Source of the DNA: Calvatia gigantea | Taxonomy: Eukaryota > Basidiomycota > Agaricomycetes > Agaricales > Lycoperdaceae | Length of the DNA stretch: 64,000 nt | Reading direction: 5' to 3' | NCBI GenBank assembly: GCA_025093985.1 | Contig: JACAAK010000004.1 | Coordinates: forward strand, 1,984,001 to 2,048,000 | Shown: in pieces, positions 1 to 11,830 of the stretch | Layout of the letters: each line of letters opens with the position of its first letter | Position numbering within the stretch: the stretch's first letter is position 1 | Notes under the pieces: model-generated | The model's input: the letters and a program-made list of their open reading frames with translations, nothing else | Database searches by the model: none | Told to the model about the DNA's origin: nothing | Program-made: the position numbers and the translations under genes

Positions 1-818
1 GTCCATGAGAAGGCCGTTCTTCTGTTCCTTGTCCCCTTGAGGTTTGCAGTCGCGTTTTCAATAATGTTAACATACAAGAACTGACATTTATTCTAAGCTT
101 GCTCGCAACAGAAAGACATGCCTATTTCCGGACGTTCATCCTGTGTAATATTGCAGGAATATTTGGCCTTTTCCCACTCATTTTCACTCCAGGCGGTATG
201 TCCCTTAACCTGCCAAAAATAGGCGGAGCTGATAAGCCATGGTGATATGCCAGAATCAATTGTCAAAGTCCTATACTCAACCGCATGGATTATACATGTC
301 TACCTCCCGCTCCGACGCCAGGTATATGAGTGAGTACACTCTCCTATTCTCTTATCTGACAAAAGTCATCCGCTTAATATCCGTCATCTGTTCCTGCACT
401 CCCTTTATTTCGGTGGACTCCGTTGTCCCTCCTTGCTCTGCTGCCGTGATTACCCTCATATATACTTCGGGCCGAACTTCTCATTGGCGATGGTCGAACA
501 ACGCGTAACAGATACCCCAGATCACTGGTGTTCGTCATTATGGACATGACGGAGAAGCTATATCTCGCTGGCTTCCCCTTCTTACTCGCCTTTGTCAGTC
601 TTTTCCCTGCATACATGAACCGACGAGGGGGTGCGAGTGGGACCACGGTTGATGCCGGAACTGGCGAAAAAACAGAGGGATCGGCGATGGAGTTCCTGCC
701 TCTCATGGTCACAAGTGTCTATTGTGCATTGGGTATCGTTTGGGGGTACTTGAGATTATTGTTCATTTATTTGAATGAAGAAAGGACGTATCAGGGACAA
801 CTCAGTACAATACGATAA
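1..818 (+). CDS. ALG8: ALG8-type dolichyl-P-Glc glucosyltransferase, 3-prime part
   Basis: This is the C-terminal part of the ER enzyme that adds the second glucose to the lipid-linked oligosaccharide in N-glycosylation. The window opens inside the gene in frame VHEKAVLLFLVPL. Splicing out about 41-101 joins to SLLATERHAYFRTF and GIFGLFPLIFTPG, a run typical of ALG6/ALG8 glucosyltransferases. After another intron, the reading IVKVLYSTAW..RRQVYE continues across a longer intron (about 328-509) into YPRSLVFVIMDMTEKLYLAGF. The last membrane segments (FLPLMVTSVYCALGIVWGYL) match the ALG8-specific end TSVYCA, which favours ALG8 over ALG6. The stop is TAA at 816-818. The 5-prime part lies outside the window. 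Family assignment is from remembered motifs. Confidence 0.85.
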
Positions 819-2030
819 ATATACCTACCTTCCAGTAACTCACTGTCCTCGACCAATGCTGGTGAGACTTTATCCAGGACAGATTTTGGAAAGATTTGTC
901 GATGCACTATTAGTTGAGGGACCCACCCCATCCTATCATGTAGGTGCTTCGGTGGACCAATCCTGTTCGCTCATCCGCTTGCTACGATTGCCCTGTATCC
1001 GCGGCTCTGTTTTTGCGGTTGTCCGGGAGTTCATTGCATAACAGTTGACCTTTGCCTGAAGGCGTGAACTCCGGACAATCTACCACTTCCAAGACTGAGA
1101 TGAGTATGAGTCGCCTAGCATTCTGTTATCGTAAACGAAGGATTGGGACTTCGGGCTGGGCGTCATAGACATCTTACATCCATGGGGTTCTCGCAGTGCA
1201 CTCGCCCTGTTAAGCAGGGCGGTCCTGCGAGTTTTCATTGTATCAGACGAATTGAACCGCTTGGGGTTTTGTGGGTGCCCCAGGGGGGAGATGCTCTAGG
1301 CCCGGCCAATGTCAGGATCCTCCTGGCTTGTGAAACTTGATGTAGGCCGGGTTTCAGGCGATTTACCTTCGTACGCGCTTTTCCGTTAGGCCCATTCTTA
1401 TTTCCACAGAAGGCATGGTCGTTGACACGATTCGAAACAACCAACGGATTTGACCCAAAATTTTGACTAAGGCGTCATCATTCTTTGCGGAGTTTTCTGG
1501 ACGACACAATATATACCACAATGGCTGGCCATAGCCCCGCAGCGGTAACTTCCACTACGAGGCGCTGCCGAAATCGGTGCAGTAGAAGTCAGGGCCGAGA
1601 ATAATGAAGTTAAAACCTGTCTTGCGGGAGCCTCGTGTATGGTGACGACCATGAGTTTTGTCCCAGCACTCACTAATTGGTTAGCGATCTGTCGGTACCG
1701 AGGGTTCTCCTTCTCGTGCCTGTTTTCTTATAGCTTACACCCTGACATTGAAGATGAATTGAAGGGGCAGGTCGGCGGATCACGAAAAACGGTTCTGGAT
1801 TCTTGGGCACCTCTTTTCCGCCGAACTGGTAGACAGGGCCCGGAGATCGCGACATTCCTTGAGCATTCATTTGAATAGCAAGTGCTAGGTCCTTCCGTCC
1901 CGATGTTTCTAGTCACAATCATCATCATAATCCAATGTTGGCTTGATGTGGAGCTACACAAAACTGGTTTCTTACATCGAGTCATGAATGATAGATATGG
2001 CATTGTGTGAAACACAAAGAAAGTGGCAGG
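819..2030. other. Intergenic region between ALG8 and DRG1 3-prime ends
   Basis: This 1.2-kb stretch lies between two convergent genes. Several open frames of 60-95 codons exist on both strands, but none shows recognisable domains or convincing splice continuity. The only structure I see is a two-tier hairpin at 1190-1231. Confidence 0.5.
1190..1231. repeat. Two-tier perfect hairpin
   Basis: CTCGCAG (1190-1196) pairs with CTGCGAG (1225-1231). Inside it, CGCCCTG (1203-1209) pairs with CAGGGCG (1215-1221) around the 5-base loop TTAAG. A 6/3-base internal bulge separates the two 7-bp stems. A short T-run follows. No gene on either side explains it. Confidence 0.55.
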
Positions 2031-3805
2031 CTATTTCTTTGCGATATGGACGACTAAAGAGAGGAATGAGGGAATGCTCGGAGTGTGCCATTGTACGCCG
2101 TAAATGAAACGTACCATCTTCATCTTCTAGAATGTGGTCTAATCCGACTTTTTGTCCGCGTGCATGCTTGGCACTCGAACCCCAAACGATAGCACTAGGG
2201 CAAAAGGGTGGAGAAGTGATGAGCCAGCGAGCTGCCAATGAAGAGGTCGGAGATACGCACTATTTCATTTGTTTCACGATTTCCTTATGAATCGCGTTAC
2301 AAAAGTCTTCGATTGAACATTTCCCCCGACGCAGAACAACGGGAGCGGAGTAATCTGGTGGAAGACCACGTGGTTTCGTATACACCCTGACGAGGTCCAG
2401 AGTGTTCCACATCTTGTCGATGAGCTCATCAACGTTGAGCCATTCTTTTGAAGAGATGGGGACGGAGTTTGGGATTTTGTAGAGAAGATCAAGTTCTTCT
2501 ATTGAGATTGCATCGATCTGTTTAAGAAGCGCCAAGAATGTTTAACTAAGATATGGGTCGCGGGTTTAAGACTGACCTTGTTGAGGACGTAGAGGGCTGG
2601 AATATACACGCTAACAGGCAAATGAGACTCATGGATCAGAACACAAAGCCAAACTGACCGATTTCCTTCAATGACATCTACTAGGTCATCTGCTGTAGCA
2701 TTAGGCTCCCTGATAGCAACGTCGCAGTTGTTGAGCTTATACTCTGATAGGATAGCCTTGATTTCGTCTTGGTCCAGATTGGTGAGGGGTACGGTATTCG
2801 TGATTGCGATACCACCTTTGTCTTTCTTACGAACTGTAATGTTGGGTGGTCGTTTGTTCAGGCGGATGCCGAAACCTTCTAGCTCGCCTTCCATGATCTT
2901 TTTGTCGCCGAGAGGTTTTAGGACGTCGAGGACGATGAAGATGAGATTGCATGTTCGGGCAACTGGGGATTTATCGATCAGATTGGCCATTCGGGTGCCT
3001 TGCAAAGAATTCTTTACCGGCAATTACTACGAAACGGATAAGCATAAGCATCACGAGTTACGCCAGCTAAAAGGAAGTTCGCCAGAGCATACCTTGTTTG
3101 CCTCGACCACGACCATCATTTGCACCTTCAATGATACCAGCTGAGGAATAGATCAGCTTTGGAGTGTCAGGGCCACGGCTTCGGTAGACTCACGAAGGTC
3201 AAGGATCTGAATTGGTGCCCCATGCACTTTGACTGTCCCTGGCACAGTTGTGAGGGTAGTAAAGTCGATTTCGGAAACTTCAGAGTGGGTGCCAGTCAAC
3301 TTGGACATGAGCGTGGACTAGATCACGATGGCATGAGTGGATGATTCTCGATTTCAAAGGGTTGCATTACATGCCTTCCCAACGGAGGGAAACCCGACGA
3401 ACCCGACGGACGCGATACCCGTTCTGTGGATCAAGTCATTTGAGTTTGTAAGAAGTCGGGGGTCGGGAACCATACCTCGCGACATCGAACCCGATTCCAC
3501 TTCCACCACCGCCGCTTGCTCCTGTACCCTGGATGAGCTCTCTGCGAAGTTTAGCGAGCTTGGCCTTGAGCTGTCCTAAGTGGTAGCTCGTGGCCTTGTT
3601 CTTTTGGGCTTGAAGAATGTCAAACAGATGTGCCTGCGGGGGAAGCGCAAATCACATACTTTTGGCCTATACTAAATCAGATACACCGCTTAGCAAAAAG
3701 GAACAAAGAACCCACCATTTCATCTTCGATTTCCTGATATTTGTTAGCACAGAAAATCGACAGACAATAAATCTAGCTCACCTTGATTTTCTGGACTGTT
3801 GTCAT
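2031..3805 (-). CDS. RBG1: DRG-family GTPase (DRG1/Rbg1)
   Basis: This is a developmentally regulated GTP-binding protein, a cytosolic translation-linked GTPase of the Obg superfamily. Read on the minus strand it starts MTTVQKIK at 3805 and continues through the family N-terminus ([20 protein letters not shown], about 3560-3720), switch-region text [15 protein letters not shown] (3230-3290), then [13 protein letters not shown] and [14 protein letters not shown] (2660-2900). The end has the TGS domain with [21 protein letters not shown] and [13 protein letters not shown] last intron joins LEDED to VVHIAKK and a TAG stop at 2031-2033. The YTKPKG and TGS text and the VPISS segment fit DRG1 better than DRG2. 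About six short introns interrupt it. It is divergent from the KCH gene, with 312 bases between the starts. Confidence 0.92.
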
Positions 3806-4117
3806 TGTTGTTGAAGAATTGTGCGACCTGATGCGGAAAGAGATGCCTAGTATAGTGGGTGGCGGTGTTTGGACGGGACCCCGACAACCAAAGTGATGGG
3901 CGCACTCCTCTCGTTGCAACTCTTCCGTCCCGCCCACTCGCTCTTTCAGACCACCGCCCATACCTCTCCACGCTCGCTAGCTCACCTAGCCACCACTCTT
4001 TACTGACGAATGCGACTGGCTCGCTTTCACCAACTGCACTAGCTCCCAATTTATTGACGCCAAATACCCTTGGCAACTTTTGAACCCTACACAAATCTTC
4101 ATTGAGGACCATTCATA
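3806..4117. promoter_or_regulatory. Shared divergent promoter region, DRG1 / KCH
   Basis: These 312 bases separate two head-to-head starts and must contain both promoters. I see no clear TATA box. The stretch is moderately C/T-rich towards the KCH gene (3885-4010). Confidence 0.5.
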
Positions 4118-5847
4118 ATGTGCTCGGGTCCAAAGTGGAAGCGCGAAAATGTTCCAGATCACAAGGTGCGCAGCGAGCACGTCCCTCCATCATCAATCGC
4201 TCACCCTGTAGTCACCTATCCTAGTTTGACTTCATCGACACCCGCGAGTTCACAGACAATGGCTTCATCATGCGGCTGAAGTAGGTGTCGATGTCGGCTT
4301 GGAATAAGACTCTCGCTAACCCACGGCCATTAGGTATATGTGGTTATATATCATCGTGCTCAAATCCTTCCTCGTCTACATTTCCGATATATTCTCCGCC
4401 ATAACCATGTTAACCACCAAGAACTGGTCAAACGATATCTTCAAAAAATGTGCAACCATTGAAGGATGTGTGTTCATCCAATTCAACATTGGAAAATGGA
4501 TTTTCTTTGGCTGTATCATCTTTTCGTTCTTGTTGGTAAGCAATGTTCATCGAACTCGGCGGGCTGCTGTGCCTCTAATTCGGCTCCAGTTGGCGTATGA
4601 ATCTCGGAAAGCGAAGAAGATCATTGCCAGTCGCGATATTTCATTTGCCTTTACAAACGTGTTGGCCAACAACTACTATTCTTTGCGTTCGTGTTCTCCT
4701 CTCACGTCTTCCAACTTGTGCTGACTCCATCTTTAGGCTCGTACGATCACTTTTGTTTCTTCGATCACATCAGCAACTCCACTAGGCTCAGTGACGATTT
4801 TGCTTTCTTCATCTTCTTCACCTTCAAGAGTTGGAAACGACTACTCTTGGCTGACGGGCCTCGCCAGACTATCAACGGCCTTACACTCTATGCTGTCTGG
4901 CTTGTCAGAAGGGACGATCCAAGGCCTTGGTATGATGTGACTAAGTATTTCGATGGCAACTCGCTTTCGACTTCCGCCCTCACTGTCACGTCGTTCTTCA
5001 CTGTGGTTGTCTTTGCTGGCTCTTTGCTCCTCTTGATTGTCGCTGGTATTTGCTACATTCCGCTCCTCTTGCACATTCGGGGTAATCTCAAGGTGGGCAC
5101 GATGTCTTTAAGAATATCAGACATTACCCTCATCTTGATGGACTGATACAGGAGTACTGCTGTCACAAAGTTGACAAGGTCTGTAACCTCCCTTTATGGC
5201 ACTTATTCTGACCTGACGTATCATCCCAGCGCATCGGTGCCATCATCAAGCGCAAGAAGAAGGAACGTCTCGCTGATGCAGCTCGCGTTGCTAAAAAAGA
5301 AGCCATGGGTGATTACTCGCACCTGAAGAACAAGAAAGGCGAGTTCGTCGCTAAGCCCCTACCGCAGCCCACACTACCAAAACTCAACATCGACGACGAC
5401 GACGAATTCAACGCCCCCAGAGGTCGGAGCACACCTGCGCCTAGCACACATACGCAGGATTACTATGGTACCCCCGCGAGCGAATATCCGCCACCCATGC
5501 CGCAGTACAACCCCTATTCAACCCATGGTGCTCCTTTTAACCCTTCCCAAGCGACATTTGGCTATGACAATAATAATGGCGGGATGTACGAAGACGATAA
5601 CGAGAGTCAGGCGCATCTAGCAGCTTCTGCGGCACCGATTGCGCAACAACCCGGGTACGGCGCGTCAAGAAGTACGCATGATGTGTCGTACCAGCACCAG
5701 GATCCCTATGCGTATCAGACGCGGCGGCGATCCGACGGTCTGGGGGACGGATTGGCATATGATGATCCACCAGCAGCGGGATCCTCCCAGGCACCAGCCA
5801 ATCCATATGGAGAACACTCAGGAGGACACCACCAAGGAGGGTACTAA
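4118..5847 (+). CDS. KCH-family low-affinity potassium transport protein
   Basis: This is a plasma-membrane protein of the fungal Kch1/Prm6 family, linked in yeast to K+ uptake that supports calcium signalling. It starts MCSGPKWKRENVPDHK (4118-4165). An intron then leads to FDFIDTREFTDNGF (4225-4280), and the next begins YMWLYIIVLKSFLVYISDIF at 4334. Further exons show membrane segments IFFGCIIFSFLL, DFAFFIFFTFKSW and VVVFAGSLLLLIVAGICYIP, then a cytosolic EYCCHKVDKRIGAIIKRKKK stretch. The C-terminal 170 residues are Pro/Tyr/Gln-rich and look disordered. The short 3-prime exon borders at about 5091-5230 are well supported by phase. Family assignment is moderate to strong; ion specificity is inferred from the family. 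Confidence 0.8.
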
Positions 5848-6496
5848 GCGTCCGACCTCCCTGTCCCATCCTCTCCTGCACCTGTTATAGTGTCCTCTTG
5901 CATCTCGCTACGTCCTGATATGAACCGTCCATGCCCCTGCATATTTTCTCTCATGTCGTATCATACATCGTTTGTCCATCGTCGTTGGGTACCTTGGGTC
6001 CTGCGCTTCATTTGTGGTATTGGTAGACGTAACCATCCCCCGGTCATTCTTCCCATTCCCATCGTCCTTATTGCGTGTGTCCTCCCTTCTATTCCCCCCC
6101 CTCCCCCCACATATCCCAACACTGAACTATGGTATGAGCTTTCCCTCTACTACCTATCAGCTTTTTTATTCTCGCGTTTTTCTCTGTTCTTCGTTTTTGA
6201 TATATCTTCTTGGCTCTCCTTTCAGAGAGGAACAGAGTCCTATTTGCGTGTTGGTTTTGCTTATCATCTGGATGTATAACAAAATAGAAAATAAATGGGC
6301 TTGCGTTGTCTCTCAGTGTTGGAATTAAAGGCGTTTCAAGCGGAGAGTCCAGACTATATGATACTAAATTATAATAAAAACCCTGGAAGTCCGGAAGGAG
6401 TCAAGCGGCCCGGGCATGAAGAGGATGAAGGAACCTGATAAGTGGAAGGTAACCACGTGCGACCCGACTAGACCACTGGGCAGCGCGGTGTAGCGT
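5848..6496. other. Convergent 3-prime region of KCH and VTI1
   Basis: This holds no supported gene. It is T/C-rich on the plus strand (6040-6230). Two AATAAA-like polyadenylation hexamers on the plus strand, at 6290-6295 and 6373-6378, fit KCH transcript ends. Confidence 0.5.
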
Positions 6497-7434
6497 TCAG
6501 CTACTGAGCTTCTCCCAGACGATCACGACAATGAGAAGGATAAGGACAGCAATAATAGCATATGTTACTGCGCGCTGTTGGTACATCCTATTGAACAACG
6601 AATAAACGTTAGGTGAATCTAAGAAATGTCTAAATTAGAGAGGAATGTCACCAACCTGCGTACCATCTTTTTGAGTGTCCCCGACGCCCTATCTATAGAA
6701 GCGTCCGCTCGGTATAACTGAACGTAATTCCATCAGCATACAACGAAGCACAGAGGTTAACAAGGGTGCACATACTGTACTTCTCGAATTTTCTATTTGC
6801 TCTCTCTGACCTCTTAGATTCATCAAGATGTCAGCACCCTGCTCCTCAGTTTCCAACGCAATCCTTTGCGAGTCCTGAAGTCTCTTCGTCCCATCTTCAA
6901 GCAAACTCGTGCCAGAGAGTAGCCGGGCTCGGTCAGAGGTATAAGGATCATCTGAGTTCGGGTAATCATCCGCTCCGAGGGGTGGCGATTTGGATGAAGA
7001 GAGGAGTTCTGAACGTGCGAGGGCCGTGCGCACATCTGTAAGTGACTTTTTGTATGTTGCGAGAGAAGACTTGGCGGCTTTGAGACGGGAGAAGTAGGCT
7101 GTGCGTAGAGATTGAGGGATTCCTTGAATCTCAATTTCCATTTGGGAGACCTATCCATTACCGTGAGGTTAGTAGTGTGAAGTTTAATTAACGAGATATA
7201 GGCGAACCATTTCGTCTGCTTCGTCGAGATCCATCTCTACTCTTCGCAGAGTCGCTTGACGCTGTTCTGTGTTATGTTTGGAGTAAGCAGTGTGCCTTGA
7301 CTTGTCTGATGAGGGGGATGCGCACCACCGACTTCATCCTTCCCGCTACCCTCAAGTTTGTCCTGCACGCTCTCAATAAATTGTTGAAAGTCTTGCTCAT
7401 AGGAATCGAAAAGAGCTGTGGGCGATGAGTCCAT
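6497..7434 (-). CDS. VTI1: Vti1-type Qb SNARE
   Basis: This membrane fusion protein of Golgi, endosome and vacuole traffic starts MDSSPTALFDSYEQDFQQFI at 7434. Introns remove about 7330-7275 and 7205-7152. The N-terminal three-helix part includes MEIEIQGIPQSLRTAYFSRL. The SNARE core begins around RARLLSGTSLLEDGTKRLQD, followed by ETEEQGADILMNLRGQREQI. The tail is MYQQRAVTYAIIAVLILLIV, then VIVWEKLSS and TGA at 6497-6499: a classic C-terminal anchor. The gene is divergent from EMC3, with only 146 bases between starts. Confidence 0.9.
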
Positions 7435-7580
7435 TATGATACAGTCTACGCTGGTGGTCGTGGAAGTGGTGGACGGTGCTGTGCCGGGTGTGTGATTGAT
7501 GGTTCGCCGCTTTTGGACGTGGATGGCTTGGCGCTTGTCTCCCTTCCGCAACCACAACTTGACAACTAACAGACACAGTC

Positions 7581-8741
7581 ATGTCGGGCGCGTACGCTCT
7601 TTCCTCCTCGCTCTTTTGTAATGGTAGACCGCTGACAACGTTTTTGTGTGCACTATAGAGCCTCGCTATATCTCGACCCGTCCATCCGTGACTGGGTCCT
7701 ATTCCCCATAAGTCTCGTCATGGTGCGTTTACGTGTCGTTTGCGAGTTTCATATCCTGACCACATGGCAATTCGAAATATAGATTTTGGTGGGCATTCTG
7801 CGGCATTATGTTCTACTATTACTCCAGAACAAGCCCAAGCCTCAAACACGGGCGCAGATTCGTGAACAGTGCGTACCTTATTCCTGTTATCCTTACTGAG
7901 CGGGAAGGACGAGCAACTGACGCATCCTACTCCAGGCGCGCGCTAACACGCTCCCAACTCCTCCGCACGACTTCACCCCACTCTCCCATTGCTCCACCCT
8001 TATACCATAACATCTCACAAAACCTCAAGCAAGCATTTACTGACGGCGTCTACCTCAAAGACGGCCCACCGGCACCCAAAAAGCCCATAACCAAAGATGG
8101 TAAAGGGGAAGACGAGATTGAATTCCCTCAGCCGCCAAGTATGTTTTCGGACCCCGGACAAATGGATGCTATGATGTCGCAGTTCAAGACACAGACCGTC
8201 ATTATGATCCCGCAGATGGTGATTATGGCATGGGTGAATTTCTTCTTTTCGGGTTTCGTTGCGAGTGAGTGTCGCATTTTTTCTTTAGCTGGTTGATGCA
8301 GACGGGGTTGTTTATCGGAACAGTTAAGCTACCGTTTCCGTTGACGCTTGGATTCAAGCCTATGTTACAAAGGGGAATTTCGACGCCTGACATGGATACT
8401 AGATGGGTTTCGTCCCTGTCGTGGTATTTCCTCAACTTCTTTGGGCTGAATGGTGTCTATCGGTTATTGCTGGGTAATGATGGTAAGTACGAGGTGAATT
8501 GCCTTGAAACGGCCGGTTTTCCAACAAATTTCTAGATACCGGTGTAGATTGGCAGCAAATGGCGAGTGGCATGCCGAATATTAGCAGTGCTGCCCCAGCC
8601 GTTCCCCAGGATTACAATAAACTCTTCAAGCAAGAGAAGGAGAACCTCGAGTTCGATGAAGGGTTCTATAAATGGATTGGGGAGGATGTTGAGGACCGTG
8701 TGTTAAGAAAATATGGAAAGTTGCCACCTTTAGATTCTTGA
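7581..8741 (+). CDS. EMC3: ER membrane protein complex subunit 3
   Basis: This is the Oxa1-superfamily insertase subunit of the ER membrane complex, which inserts transmembrane helices. After MSGA and a short intron, the text PRYLDPSIRDWVLFPISLVM runs into ILVGILRHYVLLLL and the NKPKPQTRAQIREQRALTRS region. The cytosolic loop follows (PPSMFSDPGQMDAMMSQFKT), then membrane segments VIMIPQMVIMAWVNFFFSGF and the WYFLNFFGLNGVYRLLLG segment. The end carries FKQEKENLEFDEGFYKWIGE and a stop at 8739-8741. At least five introns. Motifs and length fit the family well. Confidence 0.92.
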
Positions 8742-8904
8742 GCGGCATGTATGTATTGTTTCTACAAAATTACAGCTACTTGGTATTTGATGTGTAGGGG
8801 TAAGTGTACATGAGGTGGCGGTCAGCATCGCAGATGTCGGGAATAAAAAAATTAGTAGGAGATGGATATCTGAAGAAAGCGAGGATAGCTAGATGACTGG
8901 CAGT

Positions 8905-9880
8905 TTACACGAGGCCATCATATAATGATAGCGCCTGAACGACAGGGAAGGATAGCTGAGTGCGTCATAATTAGTATTTTCTAAAAATAGCTCACCTGAA
9001 CGATGGTGGGATCTTGCTTGCTGCCCTCTACAAATTCTTCAAATGTGAGTTTCGCATCCTTGTCGCGGTCCATGTTTTTAAAGATCTTTTCCACGCGCTA
9101 TACAAAAGGAGGTAAATCGGTCAGCAAAGAGCATCGCCTCAGAGCGCCTAAGTGAGACAGGTGTGCACGGTAAACGCGTGGGGTTTACCAAAACGGTATG
9201 GTGGCATCATCATAACGCATCCGGTCGTGGAGCGAAATCGGGGAAACAACAGCGATGCAAGCGACAAACCTTTTCAGGTGTATCCTCATCTGAGGGTAGT
9301 TTCACCATTTCGCCGGTCATCTTGTAAATGGACTGGACGATCTGTAGCATCTCGTCGTAGGTAATCGTACCGTCTTTATCGATATCGTATAGCTGGAACG
9401 CCCCTGGAATTAATGGAAACCAGGGTGAGATTAGAGTTGACGGTAGAAGCGGGGAGGAGCTCACGCACATTTAAGCTTCTCGTCCAACCTTCCGCGGCTC
9501 GTGACGCTAAGTGCACAGATGAATTCTTTGAAATCGATCGTCCCGTTCTTATTCTCGTCGAACACATCGAATACGTAGTCCGCGAATTCTGCAGGATCAC
9601 CAAAGGGGAAGAACTGTTTGTAAATCCGCGAGAACTCTGCCTTGTCGAGGGTGCCCGTCGGACAATCTTTGCGGAAGCCCTTGTACCTGGAGCGGTCGCT
9701 ATCGCATCAGATAGAGAATTCATACGGGGCGTAGGGCAGACCATTGCTGAAGTTCCTTCTTGTCGACTGAAGACAGGTGAGTAGTCGTGAAATGGTAGAA
9801 ACGGCTGTGTGCATACAATAAGTATTCTTCTGGAGATCCGCAAGCTGCTCTGCGGAAAGTTTGCTCTGAGATTTGCCCAT
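8905..9880 (-). CDS. NCS1: Neuronal calcium sensor 1 / frequenin homolog
   Basis: This small EF-hand calcium sensor activates phosphatidylinositol 4-kinase in fungi. It starts [13 protein letters not shown] at 9880; Gly2 plus Ser6 is an N-myristoylation signal. Exons then read [59 protein letters not shown] and [19 protein letters not shown], giving EF-hands 2-4 with canonical Asp/Glu ligands. EF-1 is degenerate, as in the family. It ends [10 protein letters not shown] with TAA at 8905-8907. Several introns of about 50-90 bases. Confidence 0.93.
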
Positions 9881-10001
9881 GGTGAGTGTTTGGGTAGAGA
9901 AGCAGCCGGGCTGTGCTGGAATAGATGGTTTTCTTGGCACATGAACATGTGTGGGATAATAATATAATGAGAATAAAATAATATATATATTTATTATTGG
10001 A

Positions 10002-11496
10002 ATGAGGACGGCACATGGATATCTGCCCTTCCTCCTCTTCCAGATGTGCTACCCATGCGGCTCCGTCGACCTCAACGTCAAGCTCTGCCCAATGTGCAAA
10101 GTATTTCCCTATCCAAAGTGCCCTCATAGACGCGATATCTGCCGCAACCGCAACGTTCACCCCCGCTTCGACGTCATGTTCCTCAAGAATGCCGAGGGTA
10201 TGTCCCACCTAACAGCCTTTGACACCTCGTGTTCACATCTCCACATTCTTAGTCGAATCCTTCAATGGCTGTGGTTGGTGCAAGGTATGTTGCCTTTTCA
10301 TGTCTGGTGCCTGCCAGACCTCAGGTCCTCCCTAGTGGGCCAACTTTCTCCAGCAGAAAGAACCTGTGCCTAACAACCTCGGATGGCCTGGCTGCTGTCG
10401 GGCACCCCAACCCTCGGAGTACAAATGCATCTCGGTCGCAGACTGGAAAGCTGTCAGTATTGCACACAACATCGCCATCCCCCCTGAAGCCAAGGCGATG
10501 CTCGATAGCATTTCCGGAGCGACGCCTGCCGTCAGACGTCCAAGTTCACCCCCGGCTAAACCCTCTCCTGCACCTGTGAACACCAATTCCACCACGCTGT
10601 TGAGGTCAACAATACCCAGTCGCACAAATTCATTTTCCAAAGAGAAAACCCCTACGGCGGTTGCGATTCCTGGCAAAAGCTCAAAGAGCAGTCCAAAACA
10701 GATTACGACAACCCTCGGGAGTGTGAGGAGCGCAAATGGAAACCTACTATCCTCATCGCCCAAGTCACCCTCAACTCTTGAGGCTTCTCACGGACACCGG
10801 CATCGACAGCCCATTCCTGACTTTGGGGAAGGGAATCGGGAAAAAGAGAAAGAAAGAAGGGGGTCGGATGCGTCAAAGTCATTGCAGTCACCATCCCCCC
10901 CGAATTCTAACAAGAGTTTGGAGGGAGAGATTGCGGCGCCTTCACCAAAGAGGGTGCTAACCATCCGGAGGAACAGTGGCGCCTCTTCAAATGTGGGCAC
11001 CTCGACCAAAACTGGAGACAAACCCCATGATGGCACTGTGCGGCGTCGTTCCCCTATGTCCTCGGGTATCCCTTCCCCCACCACCCGCGCTAGCGGACTC
11101 AGTGTAACAATGGGACGCATGTCTGAACAGCATCACGCTCCCCCTGTTAGTGTAGGATCATTCCTTGTTCCCCGATCGCCGAGAAAGGAAGACGATAGTC
11201 GCTCAAGCAGTGGAAGCAGTGATGGCCCATCCGGGGGTTCTGGTTCGCTAAGCGATAGCACTGTGACATCTGATGGAGGGTTCACTGATTATCTCTCGGA
11301 AGAGTCAGACGAGGAGTTGCAAAGACAGGCCGAAGCTAAAGCTGCGCTTCTGGCGCAGAACCAGATGGAGGAGATGGAATTCAAGGCAGCGAGGCAGAGA
11401 CTTGCTCATGTGGATTTGCAGCCCCCTAAGACGTGGAATCCGACAAATATTACGAACACTGGGAGTATGAGGGTGGCGGGTGGCTCGAAGGTTTGA
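10002..11496 (+). CDS. Cys-rich N-terminus, disordered Ser/Pro-rich protein of unknown function
   Basis: I do not recognise this family. The model joins an exon from 10002 (alternative start Met at 10044) to 10198, a short exon giving ESFNGCGWCK (10256-10286) and a long exon from about 10352. The N-terminal 110 residues hold paired Cys motifs (CYPC, CPMC, CGWC, GCC) and His, suggesting zinc binding. The frame choice rests on phase: RFDVMFLKNAE joins V-ESFNGCGWCK, then QKEPVPNNLGW. The remaining 350 residues are Ser/Pro/Arg-rich and probably disordered, with a short acidic and Ala/Glu-rich helix near the end. The first exon is open in a second plus-strand frame too, so the start is uncertain. 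Confidence 0.6.
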
Positions 11497-11830
11497 CCGC
11501 AGGGTTGCTGTGGGAGAGAAACCATTATTTTAGAGACTGTTCCTTTATGTGTTTGCGGGCTTCGCTTTCCATTGTTCCCTTTACCCCCTTTACTTGTTTT
11601 ACTCTTGTCTTGGGATCCACTGCATTATTTTGTTTGGTGTGCATGCTGTAAGCTGTGTTGTGTATGTATATTGTGTAATGCAAGGCTGTCTGTGTATTTT
11701 CGCCGGATCCAAATGGGTTTAATAATGAGAGGGTGTCCAAATTTGGATATGCAAGTCTTCTCTCTCTCGGCCTCCACTTTGACCTGCGACGGGCTTGTGA
11801 CCTCGCAGCACACATGCTGTACTCTTCACC
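11497..11830. other. Intergenic, upstream of PROPPIN gene
   Basis: These 334 bases between two tandem plus-strand genes are T/G-rich at 11550-11700. They probably hold the 3-prime UTR of the Cys-rich gene and the PROPPIN promoter. I see no distinct element. Confidence 0.4.

Noticed and set aside
10332..10763. Long minus-strand frame opposite the Cys-rich gene
   Set aside because: It overlaps the plus-strand coding exon whose frame is longer and continues through splice phases; it is a shadow frame.
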